Assembly: GCA_934096805.1 (NCBI GenBank)
Contig: CAKOMW010000009.1
Location: 1 to 18,494, forward strand
Direction: 5' to 3'
DNA: 18,494 nt
Source: an uncultured Bacilli bacterium
GTDB taxonomy: Bacteria > Bacillota_I > Bacilli_A > RF39 > UBA660
The notes beneath the pieces were generated by a model. The model worked only from the letters and a program-made list of their open reading frames with translations. It ran no database searches and was not told the origin of the DNA. Both the position numbers and the translations under genes were made by a program. Below, one piece after another: positions 5,618-12,406 of the stretch; the stretch's first letter is position 1; each line of letters begins with the position of its first letter.

Positions 5618-6505
5618 ATGATACTAAATGTAAGCGGAAGAACTGACATAGTAGCATTTTATACAGATTGGTTTATGAATCGATATCATGCAGGCTTTGT
5701 TGATGTAAGAAATCCTTTCAATCCTAGTCTTGTAAGCAGAATAGACTTTAATAATGTTGATATGATTCTGTTCTGCACAAAAAATCCTCTTCCCATACTT
5801 GATAGATTAAAAGAGATAGAAAAGCCAATTCTTTTTCATGTTACAATTACTCCATATAAGAATGATATTGAACCAAATGTTCCCTCAAAAAAAATAATTA
5901 TTGAGGGAGTAAAAAAGCTATCTAATATAATTGGTAAAGATAATTTAACTATTAGATATGACCCAGTTTTTTTAAGTGATAAATATAATTTAGAATATCA
6001 TGTTAAAGCTTTCGAAAAATTATGTTCTTTACTTGATGGTTACACCAATAAAATATTAATTTCTTTTTTAGATGACTATAAAAATGTGAGGAAAAATAAA
6101 AATATTTTAAATTATAGATATTTTATTGAAAGTGACTATAAAACTATTGGAGAATGCTTTAGTAAAAGTGCAAACTATCACGGTATGGTTGTACACACTT
6201 GTTTTGAAGAGAGAACCTTAATAGAATATGGTTTTGTTAAAGGAGAATGCTTATCTCATGAACTGGCATACCAATTAACTGGTAAAAAATATAAGAATTG
6301 GGCTGCCAGAAAAGGGAGAAAGTGCAACTGCGTAGAAATGGTTGATATTGGCTCTTATAATACATGCAAACATTTTTGTAAATACTGTTATGCTAATTAT
6401 GATGAAAAACAAGTAGCTAACAATTGTAAAGCCCACGATGATGACTCTACAATTTTAGTCGGAAGAATAAATAAATGTGATATAATAAAAGAAAGAATTA
6501 AGTAG
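5618..6505 (+). CDS. DUF1848 family protein with C-terminal radical-SAM-like cysteine motif
   Basis: The product is 295 residues from the ATG at 5618, placed after aaaggaggg. It shows DUF1848 features: an N-terminal ILNVSGRTDIVAFY, then VDVRNPFNP, then FCTKNPLP. In the middle are FHVTITPY and IRYDPVF, consistent with a TIM-barrel-like fold. Near the C-terminus a Cys-rich block includes CNC (236, 238) and TCKHFCKYCYANY, in which Cys250, Cys254 and Cys257 form CX3CX2C, the spacing of radical SAM iron-sulfur clusters but at the wrong end of the protein. Relatives are annotated only as DUF1848; a metal- or Fe-S-dependent enzyme is likely, with unknown substrate. It is the first gene of an operon with a small membrane protein and a Ham1-like protein. 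Confidence 0.8.
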   Translation: MILNVSGRTDIVAFYTDWFMNRYHAGFVDVRNPFNPSLVSRIDFNNVDMILFCTKNPLPILDRLKEIEKPILFHVTITPYKNDIEPNVPSKKIIIEGVKKLSNIIGKDNLTIRYDPVFLSDKYNLEYHVKAFEKLCSLLDGYTNKILISFLDDYKNVRKNKNILNYRYFIESDYKTIGECFSKSANYHGMVVHTCFEERTLIEYGFVKGECLSHELAYQLTGKKYKNWAARKGRKCNCVEMVDIGSYNTCKHFCKYCYANYDEKQVANNCKAHDDDSTILVGRINKCDIIKERIK

Positions 6506-6519
6506 GTGATTTTATAGAA

Positions 6520-6801
6520 ATGTTAATCGAGGCAATTTTAGACTTATTATTTGACGGAAGTGTAGAAATTGCAAAGAATAAAAAAATTAGTAAGAAGATA
6601 AGATATCCTCTTATAGGGTTGGCAATCTTATTTGTTTCACTAGCTATAGGACTTATTCTATACATTGGAATAAGTATGCTTCTAAGTGGAGAAAAAAATG
6701 AACAATATATAGGTATAGTTATAACTTTATTAGGATTTGGCTTTTTACTAATGATAATCCGCTACACCATTAAAGAAAAAAATAAAAGGAGGCTAAAATG
6801 A
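6520..6801 (+). CDS. Small membrane protein with two predicted transmembrane helices
   Basis: Unrecognised 93-residue protein. An N-terminal amphipathic stretch (MLIEAILDLLFDGSVEIAKN) is followed by a basic turn (KKISKKIRYP), a first hydrophobic helix (about residues 31-55), a short polar loop (GEKNEQ), a second helix (about 61-81) and a strongly basic tail (KEKNKRRLK). The basic flanks suggest both ends are in the cytoplasm. The ATG at 6520 follows AGGTGAT (6504-6510), which overlaps the end of the DUF1848 gene. Its stop overlaps the next start (ATGA), so it is translationally coupled to the Ham1-like gene. No function can be assigned. Confidence 0.7.
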   Translation: MLIEAILDLLFDGSVEIAKNKKISKKIRYPLIGLAILFVSLAIGLILYIGISMLLSGEKNEQYIGIVITLLGFGFLLMIIRYTIKEKNKRRLK

Positions 6802-7394
6802 AAAAGGTATTATTTGCAACTGAAAATGAAAGTAAAGCAAAAAGATTTAGAGATAAACTTTTAAAAAATGGTATTGAAATAATTACAATTAATGATTTGA
6901 ATCAAAAACAAGAGGTACTTGAAAACGGAAAAGATGCTATAGAAAATGCGTTAATAAAAGCAAGGGCATATTTATCTTATGGTTATCCCGTATTTGCTAT
7001 GGATGATAATTTGTATATTGAAAACATACCAGAAGGAAAACAACCTGGAATGTACGTAAGAAGAGTTAATGGCAAAAGACTTAATGATGATGAGATGATT
7101 GAATACTATTCTAACTTAGCACATGAATATGGAACAAATGGAAAACTAACTTGCAGGTGGGTTTATGCTATTGCTGTTATAAATAATGGAATAGAGAAAA
7201 TTTACACTTTTAGCAAAGAAGATTTCTATCTAGTAGACAAACCATCTTCAAAAATAAACCCTGGTTATCCACTTGATACAATATCAGTAAATAAAAAATT
7301 AGATAAATACTTCACTGACATAACTCCAGAAGATAAAGAAACAATAAAAGAAGATGAAAGTGATGTTATAAAATTCCTTTGTGAGAATTTATAA
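6798..7394 (+). CDS. Divergent Ham1/RdgB-like non-canonical purine NTP pyrophosphatase
   Basis: The 198-residue protein has the Ham1 (ITPase) layout: phosphate-binding-like VLFATENESKAKRF at residues 4-17, then ENGKDAIENALIKA (43-56), AMDDNLYIENI (67-77), PGMYVRRVNG (83-92) and NPGYPLD. Ham1 enzymes hydrolyse dITP, XTP and similar nucleotides to the monophosphate, keeping damaged bases out of DNA. This copy is unusual: the normal ADDSGL is AMDDNLY, and the terminal SHR motif before the last helix is not evident. Substrate range may therefore differ. The start overlaps the upstream gene by 4 nt, and aaaggagg lies 5 nt before it. No clear terminator follows. Confidence 0.75.
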   Translation: MKKVLFATENESKAKRFRDKLLKNGIEIITINDLNQKQEVLENGKDAIENALIKARAYLSYGYPVFAMDDNLYIENIPEGKQPGMYVRRVNGKRLNDDEMIEYYSNLAHEYGTNGKLTCRWVYAIAVINNGIEKIYTFSKEDFYLVDKPSSKINPGYPLDTISVNKKLDKYFTDITPEDKETIKEDESDVIKFLCENL

Positions 7395-7530
7395 TATATT
7401 TAATTAGAAAAAGATAAAAGTATGCAAATTAAACATAAAAATGAAATGTTATGTTAAAATAAAAAACTATTAAGACTAAGATTAAACTAGTGTATATTAA
7501 GCACTAATTTAAAAGAATGGAGGTGTAAAA

Positions 7531-8385
7531 ATGATGGAAATTGATAATGAATATACTAATAGTATTTTTGAAAAAATAAAACATGTAGATGAATATGGTA
7601 ATGAGTTTTGGTATGCACGTGAATTACAAAAGGTATTAGAATACAAAGATTGGAGAAACTTTCAAAAAGTAATAGATAAAGCAATAACTTCAGCCCAAAA
7701 TAGTATTTCAATAAAAAAAGATTGGGTTGTTGAAGTCAACAAGCCAATAAAAACTGGTAAAGGCAAAGAAGAACTTATTAAAGACTATAAACTTTCAAGA
7801 TACATATGCTACTTGATAGTGCAAAATGCTGATCCAAATAAAGAGGTTATAGCCTTGGGACAAACCTATTTTGCAGTTCAAACAAGAAAACAAGAAATAA
7901 CAGAACAAGAATATGATTCACTATCAGATGACGAAAAAAGATTTTATCAAAGAAGATTAACAAAACAAGGAAACTATACCCTTCAAAAAGTCGCAGCTTC
8001 TGCTGGTGTTAAAAATATGGCAGAATTTCATAATGCTGGATACAAAGGACTATATAATGGAGAAACTGCTGATGATATATTTAAAAGAAAAAAATTACGT
8101 TACAGAGAAGATATCTTAGATAATATGAACGAAGATGAGTTAGTTGCTAATTTATTTAGAATAAATCAAACTAAGCAAAAACTTTTAAGAGATAATACAC
8201 AAGGAGAAAAAGAAGCAAATGAGGTACATTATGAAGTAGGTAAGAAAGTAAGAAAAGCCATTGCTGATATCGGTGGAATGATGCCTGAAGAGATGCCAAC
8301 TCCTAAAAAAAGCTTGAAAGAACTAGAAAGAGAAAAGAAACAATTGGAGAATAAAGAAAAAAATAAACTAAAGAAAAAGAAATAA
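7531..8385 (+). CDS. dinD: DinD-like DNA-damage-inducible protein
   Basis: The 284-residue product resembles E. coli DinD (about 274 aa) along its length. Typical blocks are FEKIKHVDEYGNEFWYAREL, VLEYKDWRNFQKVIDKA, IKDYKLSRYICYLIVQNADP and ALGQTYFAVQTRKQE (about residues 115-130). The N-terminal part is related to Bro/antirepressor-type DNA-binding domains of phages. In E. coli dinD is SOS-controlled and DinD can interfere with RecA filaments; whether this applies here is unknown. I find no GAAC-N4-GTTC SOS box upstream. The C-terminus is a highly charged Lys/Glu helix ending in poly-lysine. The start has GGAGGTG (7519-7525) 5 nt upstream; a second ATG follows immediately. First gene of an accessory island with RhuM-type genes. 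Confidence 0.85.
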   Translation: MMEIDNEYTNSIFEKIKHVDEYGNEFWYARELQKVLEYKDWRNFQKVIDKAITSAQNSISIKKDWVVEVNKPIKTGKGKEELIKDYKLSRYICYLIVQNADPNKEVIALGQTYFAVQTRKQEITEQEYDSLSDDEKRFYQRRLTKQGNYTLQKVAASAGVKNMAEFHNAGYKGLYNGETADDIFKRKKLRYREDILDNMNEDELVANLFRINQTKQKLLRDNTQGEKEANEVHYEVGKKVRKAIADIGGMMPEEMPTPKKSLKELEREKKQLENKEKNKLKKKK

Positions 8386-8436
8386 ATGGGAAAATTGATA
8401 TTAAATAAAAAAATTTAATAGAAAGGAGGATAACAT

Positions 8437-9120
8437 ATGGACAATAAAAACTTACAAATAACTAATCATGATTTTTTAATATATAGGGATTCGAACAATG
8501 ATGTTAAGGTTAGTGTATTGTTAATAAATAACAATATATGGTTTACTCAAAATTTGATTGCAGAATTGTTTGGTGTGGGAAGAAGTACAATAACAGAACA
8601 TATTAATAATATATTAAATAGTGGTGAACTTGATGAAAAATGGCAACAACTTGTTGCCAAATTGCCTTGGGGACATAATTTATTACTAATTGAAAAAATT
8701 AAAGATAAGGATATTAGAAAAATATATGCCGAAAATACTATTAAAAATGGCTGGAGTAGAAATGTACTAGCTATTCAAATTGAAACAAAATTTCATAAAA
8801 GAATAGGAAATAGTAACAATAATTTTAATATAATGTTACCTCTAAAAGATAGTGATCTAGTAAACGATACTATAAAAGATCCATATATTTTTGACTTTAT
8901 TACATTAAAAGAAGAATATAAAGAAAACGAATTAGATAAAAAATCAGTTACCGAGAAACGCTCGTTAACTGCCAATGACAGAAAAACATCACATAAAATT
9001 ACTTGTGATAAGACGTTAATAGAATTTGAAAAATACAGAGGCAAACAAGATAAATTATATAAGTCGGATTTTGATAATTTTTTAAATGAAATAAGAATAA
9101 TGGAAAATGGAAGTGATTAA
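8437..9120 (+). CDS. Chimeric RhuM / YhcG (DUF1016) / RhuM protein
   Basis: This 227-residue ORF combines three segments. Residues 1-68 are the RhuM N-terminal DNA-binding region (IWFTQNLIAELFGVGRSTITEHINNILNSGELDE pattern). From residue 69, WQQLVAKLPWGHNL, YAENTIKNGWSRNVLAIQIE and DPYIFDF are diagnostic of YhcG/DUF1016 nucleases. From about residue 170, SHKITCDKTLIEFEKYR and QDKLYKSDFDNFL match the C-terminus of the intact RhuM encoded next door. The YhcG part stops before the PD-(D/E)XK catalytic domain, and the RhuM middle is missing, so neither enzyme is complete. It may be a decaying recombination product that is still open, or a DNA-binding protein. The ribosome binding site aaaggagg is strong, and dinD ends 51 nt upstream, so the two may be co-transcribed. 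Confidence 0.8.
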   Translation: MDNKNLQITNHDFLIYRDSNNDVKVSVLLINNNIWFTQNLIAELFGVGRSTITEHINNILNSGELDEKWQQLVAKLPWGHNLLLIEKIKDKDIRKIYAENTIKNGWSRNVLAIQIETKFHKRIGNSNNNFNIMLPLKDSDLVNDTIKDPYIFDFITLKEEYKENELDKKSVTEKRSLTANDRKTSHKITCDKTLIEFEKYRGKQDKLYKSDFDNFLNEIRIMENGSD

Positions 9121-9173
9121 AATGGCGAAAGATATGTACAAAAAAAGAAAAGAAAGAAAAGAAAAAAAAGATT

Positions 9174-9215
9174 ATGGAAAATAATACTGAAAATAAAACA
9201 AATATAAATTGGTAA
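9174..9215 (+). pseudogene. Remnant of the rbgA 5' end
   Basis: A start codon and 12 further codons (MENNTENKTNINW) run into a stop. They repeat the beginning of the intact rbgA at 10419 (MNDNKTNINWYPG): the 26 nt at 9189-9214 match 10425-10450 at 24 positions, and similarity stops abruptly after tggta. The remnant sits just behind the chimeric RhuM gene, as intact rbgA sits behind intact rhuM. A Lys-rich frame (9122-9184, MAKDMYKKRKERKEKK...) overlaps it and is probably not a gene. Confidence 0.7.
9189..9214 (+). repeat. 26-nt direct repeat, left copy
   Basis: Left member of the direct repeat (24 of 26 identical) that flanks the rhuM cassette. It begins gaaaataaaac and ends aattggta. The repeat-to-repeat distance is 1236 bp. 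Confidence 0.8.
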
Positions 9216-9352
9216 AGAACGACTTATATAAACATTCGTTTAAGCTCTTACTTTATAAGACTTTTAATTAAATTCCTTTTTACATTTTTTCAAAAAAATC
9301 AATAAAAATTATAAGGAAAATCAGGTGAGAACGACATAAAGAAACATTTATG
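9216..9352 (+). repeat. Imperfect direct repeats in the rhuM leader
   Basis: A sequence beginning agaacgac and containing aaacatt occurs at 9216-9240 and again at 9328-9352, with 19 of 25 positions identical. The second copy ends about 20 nt before the rhuM start. The spacer between copies is AT-rich and contains only a weak promoter candidate (ttttca, 17 bp, tataag at 9310-9315). These may be binding sites for the RhuM N-terminal domain or traces of the insertion. Confidence 0.45.
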
Positions 9353-9373
9353 ATAAATAAAGGAGGTCATTTT

Positions 9374-10426
9374 ATGAAAAAAAATAGTATTACGATTAGA
9401 TCAAGTGCTGCTGAATATCTAACTTTTATTGCAGCAACCGGAACTGATAAAGAAACAATTGAAGTAAGATATGAACATGAAAATATTTGGCTTACTCAAA
9501 AAATGTTATCAACTCTCTATAATGTAGAAATAAATACAATAAATTATCATATTAAAAAAATATATAATGATAATGAATTGAAAGAAGAATCAACTATTCG
9601 AAAATTTCGAATAGTTCAAAAAGAAGGAAATAGGGAAGTATCAAGGAATGTAGTTCATTATAATTTGCAAATGATTATAGCAATTGGATTTAAAGTGGAT
9701 AATGAACGTGCAGTTCAATTTCGAAAATGGGTTAATGGAATCGTGAAAGAATATACCATTAAAGGTTTTGCAATGGATGATGAAAGACTAAAAAATGGTG
9801 GTTCTATTTTAACGGAAAAATATTTTGATGAATTACTTGAACGAATTAGGGAAATAAGGCTTTCTGAAAGAAGATTTTACCAAAAAATAACTGATATATA
9901 TGCTACAAGTATTGATTATGATAAAACCTCAAAAACAACTTTGGAATTTTTTAAAAAAGTTCAAAATAAAATGCACTATTCTGTAACTGGCAATACTGCA
10001 GCAGAAATTATATATAATAGGGCAGATTCTAAGAAAGAACATATGGGACTTACTAATTGGGAAGCATCACCAAATGGTAAAATTATCAAAAGTGATGTTG
10101 TTATTGCTAAAAATTATTTAACTGAAGAAGAGTTATATTCATTAAGGAGAATTGTATCTGCTTATCTTGACTTAGCAGAAAGTAGGGCAATAAGACATTT
10201 ACCTATGACTATGGAAGATTGGGCTAATAAATTAGATGAATTCTTAAAACTTACTGATAGAGAAATATTACAAGATGCTGGTAAAATATCACATAAAATA
10301 GCGTGTGATAAAGCAATAACTGAATTTGAAAAATATAGAATTATTCAAGATAAATTATATGAATCAGATTTTGATAAATATTTAATTGAACTTGAAAAAG
10401 TTGAAAGAAGTGATGAAAATGAATGA
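9374..10426 (+). CDS. rhuM: RhuM family protein
   Basis: The 350-residue protein is a full-length RhuM/virulence-protein family member (COG3943). The N-terminal winged-helix-like region is ENIWLTQKMLSTLYNVEINTINYHIKKI (36-63), followed by RNVVHYNLQMIIAIGFKVDNERAVQFRKWV (91-120), FAMDDERLKNGG, the family-typical GNTAAEIIYNRADSKKEHMGLTNW (206-229) and C-terminal GKISHKIACDKAITEFEKYR. The biochemical role is not established; relatives are often embedded in restriction-modification and other accessory loci. The ATG at 9374 has aaaggaggt (9359-9367) 6 nt upstream; the ATG at 9350 would place that site inside the gene. Its stop overlaps the rbgA start region by 8 nt. Direct repeats flank the gene, marking it as a later insertion. 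Confidence 0.85.
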   Translation: MKKNSITIRSSAAEYLTFIAATGTDKETIEVRYEHENIWLTQKMLSTLYNVEINTINYHIKKIYNDNELKEESTIRKFRIVQKEGNREVSRNVVHYNLQMIIAIGFKVDNERAVQFRKWVNGIVKEYTIKGFAMDDERLKNGGSILTEKYFDELLERIREIRLSERRFYQKITDIYATSIDYDKTSKTTLEFFKKVQNKMHYSVTGNTAAEIIYNRADSKKEHMGLTNWEASPNGKIIKSDVVIAKNYLTEEELYSLRRIVSAYLDLAESRAIRHLPMTMEDWANKLDEFLKLTDREILQDAGKISHKIACDKAITEFEKYRIIQDKLYESDFDKYLIELEKVERSDENE

Positions 10427-11285
10427 TAATAAAACAAATATAAACTGGTACCCAGGTCACATGGCCAAAACCAAAAGACTAATCAAAGAAAATCTAAATG
10501 TAATAGATATAATCTATGAGGTAATAGACTCACGTATACCATACAGCTCTAAGATACAAGATATTGACGAGCTAATCGGTAATAAGCCTAAAATACTTAT
10601 AATGACTAAATATGATTTATGCGATAAAAATGAAACAGATAAATTCATAAAATATTATGAAAATCTTGGTTATAAAGTACTAAAATGTGATTTAACATCA
10701 AATGAAAAAATAGATAAACTATTCTTACTTAGCAACGAAATTTTAAAAGAAAAAATAACCAAACAAAAAGAAAAAGGTATAAAAAAAGAAACCATTCGTG
10801 CTTTAGTTGTAGGAATACCAAATGCCGGAAAATCAACCTTAATCAACAAGATAGTTGGCAAGAAAATAACCGTAACAGGAAACAAGCCAGGCGTTACCAA
10901 AAATCTAAGCTGGATAAGAGTAGGCAAAAACATAGAATTAATGGACTCCCCAGGAATTCTATGGCCTAAGTTAGACCAAGAACGCGTTGCTCTAAACCTT
11001 GCCAGTACCACTGCCATAAAAGAAGAAATATTGCCACTTGAAGACGTTGTTATTTATATACTTAATTTCTTACATAAGTACTATCCAGATATTTTAAAAG
11101 AAACATATAAAATTGAAGATATATCCGATACTTATGAAGTATTTGAAACAATAGGCAAAAAGAAAGGTTTTCTCATGAAAGGTGGCTATGTCGACTATGA
11201 CAAAGTAATAGACTTAATAATAAATGATATAAAGAAAGGAAAGGTAAAAGGAATTACCTTCGATAGAATAGAAAATGTTAAATAA
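10419..11285 (+). CDS. rbgA: Ribosome biogenesis GTPase RbgA (YlqF)
   Basis: The 289-residue GTPase has circularly permuted motifs, as in the YlqF/YawG family: G4 TKYD (63-66), then G1 GIPNAGKST (132-140), a G2 threonine in KPGVTKN (Thr160) and G3 DSPG (176-179). The N-terminal INWYPGHMAKTKR is a family signature, and a C-terminal helical domain completes it. RbgA promotes late assembly of the 50S ribosomal subunit. The start at 10419 is preceded by gaagtgat; ATG at 10413 is also in frame, and both overlap the 3' end of rhuM. Its 3' end overlaps rnhB by 11 nt, the conserved rbgA-rnhB pair of Bacillota. No promoter is visible directly in front, so transcription may now come from rhuM or further upstream. 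Confidence 0.95.
   Translation: MNDNKTNINWYPGHMAKTKRLIKENLNVIDIIYEVIDSRIPYSSKIQDIDELIGNKPKILIMTKYDLCDKNETDKFIKYYENLGYKVLKCDLTSNEKIDKLFLLSNEILKEKITKQKEKGIKKETIRALVVGIPNAGKSTLINKIVGKKITVTGNKPGVTKNLSWIRVGKNIELMDSPGILWPKLDQERVALNLASTTAIKEEILPLEDVVIYILNFLHKYYPDILKETYKIEDISDTYEVFETIGKKKGFLMKGGYVDYDKVIDLIINDIKKGKVKGITFDRIENVK
10425..10450 (+). repeat. 26-nt direct repeat, right copy (start of rbgA)
   Basis: Right member of the direct repeat; codons 3 to 10/11 of intact rbgA. It differs from the copy at 9189-9214 at two positions. Confidence 0.8.
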
Positions 11286-12246
11286 AGAAGAAATAAAAAA
11301 ATATTTAGATAAACTAAACTTAAAAAAAGAAGACTACACAATCTTAAGCGACACCTCATTAGTGATCAGAAACCTAAAAAAAGAAACTGAAAAAATAAAT
11401 ATATCTGTTTCAAAAAACATATTCGATAAATATAAAAATAATGACGACTACATCTTAGATAAACATACTCTAAAAAAAGATAATCTTGAAATGACATCAA
11501 CAACTCTTGCAAACAAAGAACTAATTGATGATTACTGTGTACAAGATTTAGAAAGCATTCTTATAGAAAAAAATAACTCAAGTAAAAAAGAAGACCAAAA
11601 AGATGCCAAATCAATTGACCTATACCTGTGTAGTCTTGACAATATGCGCTATGAAAAAGAACTATATAAAAAAGGAATAACCCTAATCGCTGGAGTAGAC
11701 GAAGTAGGAAGAGGTCCCTTAATTGGACCAGTAGTCGCAGCCTCAGTAATCCTTCCTAAAGACTACGTTTTAAAAGGTTTAACAGACTCAAAAAAACTTT
11801 CCGAAAAGAAAAGGGACTATTACTATGACATAATAAAAAAAGATGCCTTAGCAATCGGAATTGGTATCATTGATAATGAAACAATTGATAAAGTAAACAT
11901 TTATGAAGCAACCAAACTAGCGATGAAACAAGCCATTAATAATCTTAACATCAAACCAGAACATGTTCTAATAGATGCAATGAAATTAGATATTGAAACA
12001 CCAACAACCTCGATAATAAAAGGAGACTTTAAATCTCAAACAATTGCAGCAGCCTCAGTAATTGCCAAAGTAACAAGAGACAAAATGCTATATGAACTAG
12101 ATAAACAATATCCAATGTATAACTTTAAAAACAACAAAGGATATCCCACCAAAGACCATTTAAAAGCTATCGAAGAACATGGCGTTTTAAAACAACACAG
12201 AAAATCATATGGCCCCGTTAGAGAATATATAAATAACAAAAAATGA
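11275..12246 (+). CDS. rnhB: Ribonuclease HII with nucleotidyltransferase-like N-terminal extension
   Basis: The 323-residue protein has a C-terminal RNase HII domain from about residue 136: GVDEVGRGPLIGP (Asp142, Glu143, Gly146), LTDSKKLSEKKR, LIDAMKL (Asp234), TIAAASVIAKVTRDK (Asp269) and YGP near the end. It cuts the RNA strand at ribonucleotides embedded in DNA. Bacillus RNase HII is about 255 aa with an N-terminal extension of roughly 70; here the extension is about 135. Residues 1-118 (MLNKEEIKKYLDKLNL, YTILSDTSLVIRNLKKETEKINISVS, YCVQDLESILIEKN, EDQKDAKSIDLYL) resemble AbiEii-type nucleotidyltransferases. The catalytic GG/GS and DxD positions read SDTS and EKINI, so the domain should be catalytically dead. 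The start overlaps rbgA by 11 nt. Confidence 0.93.
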   Translation: MLNKEEIKKYLDKLNLKKEDYTILSDTSLVIRNLKKETEKINISVSKNIFDKYKNNDDYILDKHTLKKDNLEMTSTTLANKELIDDYCVQDLESILIEKNNSSKKEDQKDAKSIDLYLCSLDNMRYEKELYKKGITLIAGVDEVGRGPLIGPVVAASVILPKDYVLKGLTDSKKLSEKKRDYYYDIIKKDALAIGIGIIDNETIDKVNIYEATKLAMKQAINNLNIKPEHVLIDAMKLDIETPTTSIIKGDFKSQTIAAASVIAKVTRDKMLYELDKQYPMYNFKNNKGYPTKDHLKAIEEHGVLKQHRKSYGPVREYINNKK

Positions 12247-12297
12247 TATCAAATTATATATTTAAAGTAATTAATGTTAAAAATTGATATCTTTTTT
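12245..12297 (+). terminator. Intrinsic terminator after rnhB
   Basis: Stem gatatcaa (12245-12252) with ttgatatc (12284-12291), AT-rich 31-nt loop, then six T. It overlaps the rnhB stop codon. Confidence 0.65.
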
Positions 12298-12355
12298 AAA
12301 TTAAATAAATAAAATTATATTTTTTGAAGTAAAAACACAAAAGTAAAATAAGTCA

Positions 12356-12384
12356 TTGACATATTTAAAAAATTAATGTATAAA
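12356..12384 (+). promoter_or_regulatory. Promoter of topA
   Basis: TTGACA (12356-12361), 17 bp, TATAAA (12379-12384). The predicted transcript has a leader of only about 15 nt before the topA start. Confidence 0.8.
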
Positions 12385-12406
12385 TTATTACGAGGGACGT
12401 GATATA

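Noticed and set aside
7484..7510. Dyad upstream of dinD (aaactagtg / cactaattt)
   Set aside because: One mismatch, AT-rich, no T run and not an SOS box; too weak to call an operator.
7395..7530. SOS (LexA) box for dinD
   Set aside because: I looked for GAAC-N4-GTTC-type sites in this interval and found none.
8401..8418. Hairpin ttaaat / atttaa between dinD and the chimera
   Set aside because: Six A-T pairs only and no T run; unlikely to terminate transcription.
9122..9184. Short Lys-rich ORF (MAKDMYKKRKERKEKK...)
   Set aside because: Only 20 codons in a purine-rich tract, overlapping the rbgA remnant; the composition alone would give such a peptide. Kept only as a note under the remnant.
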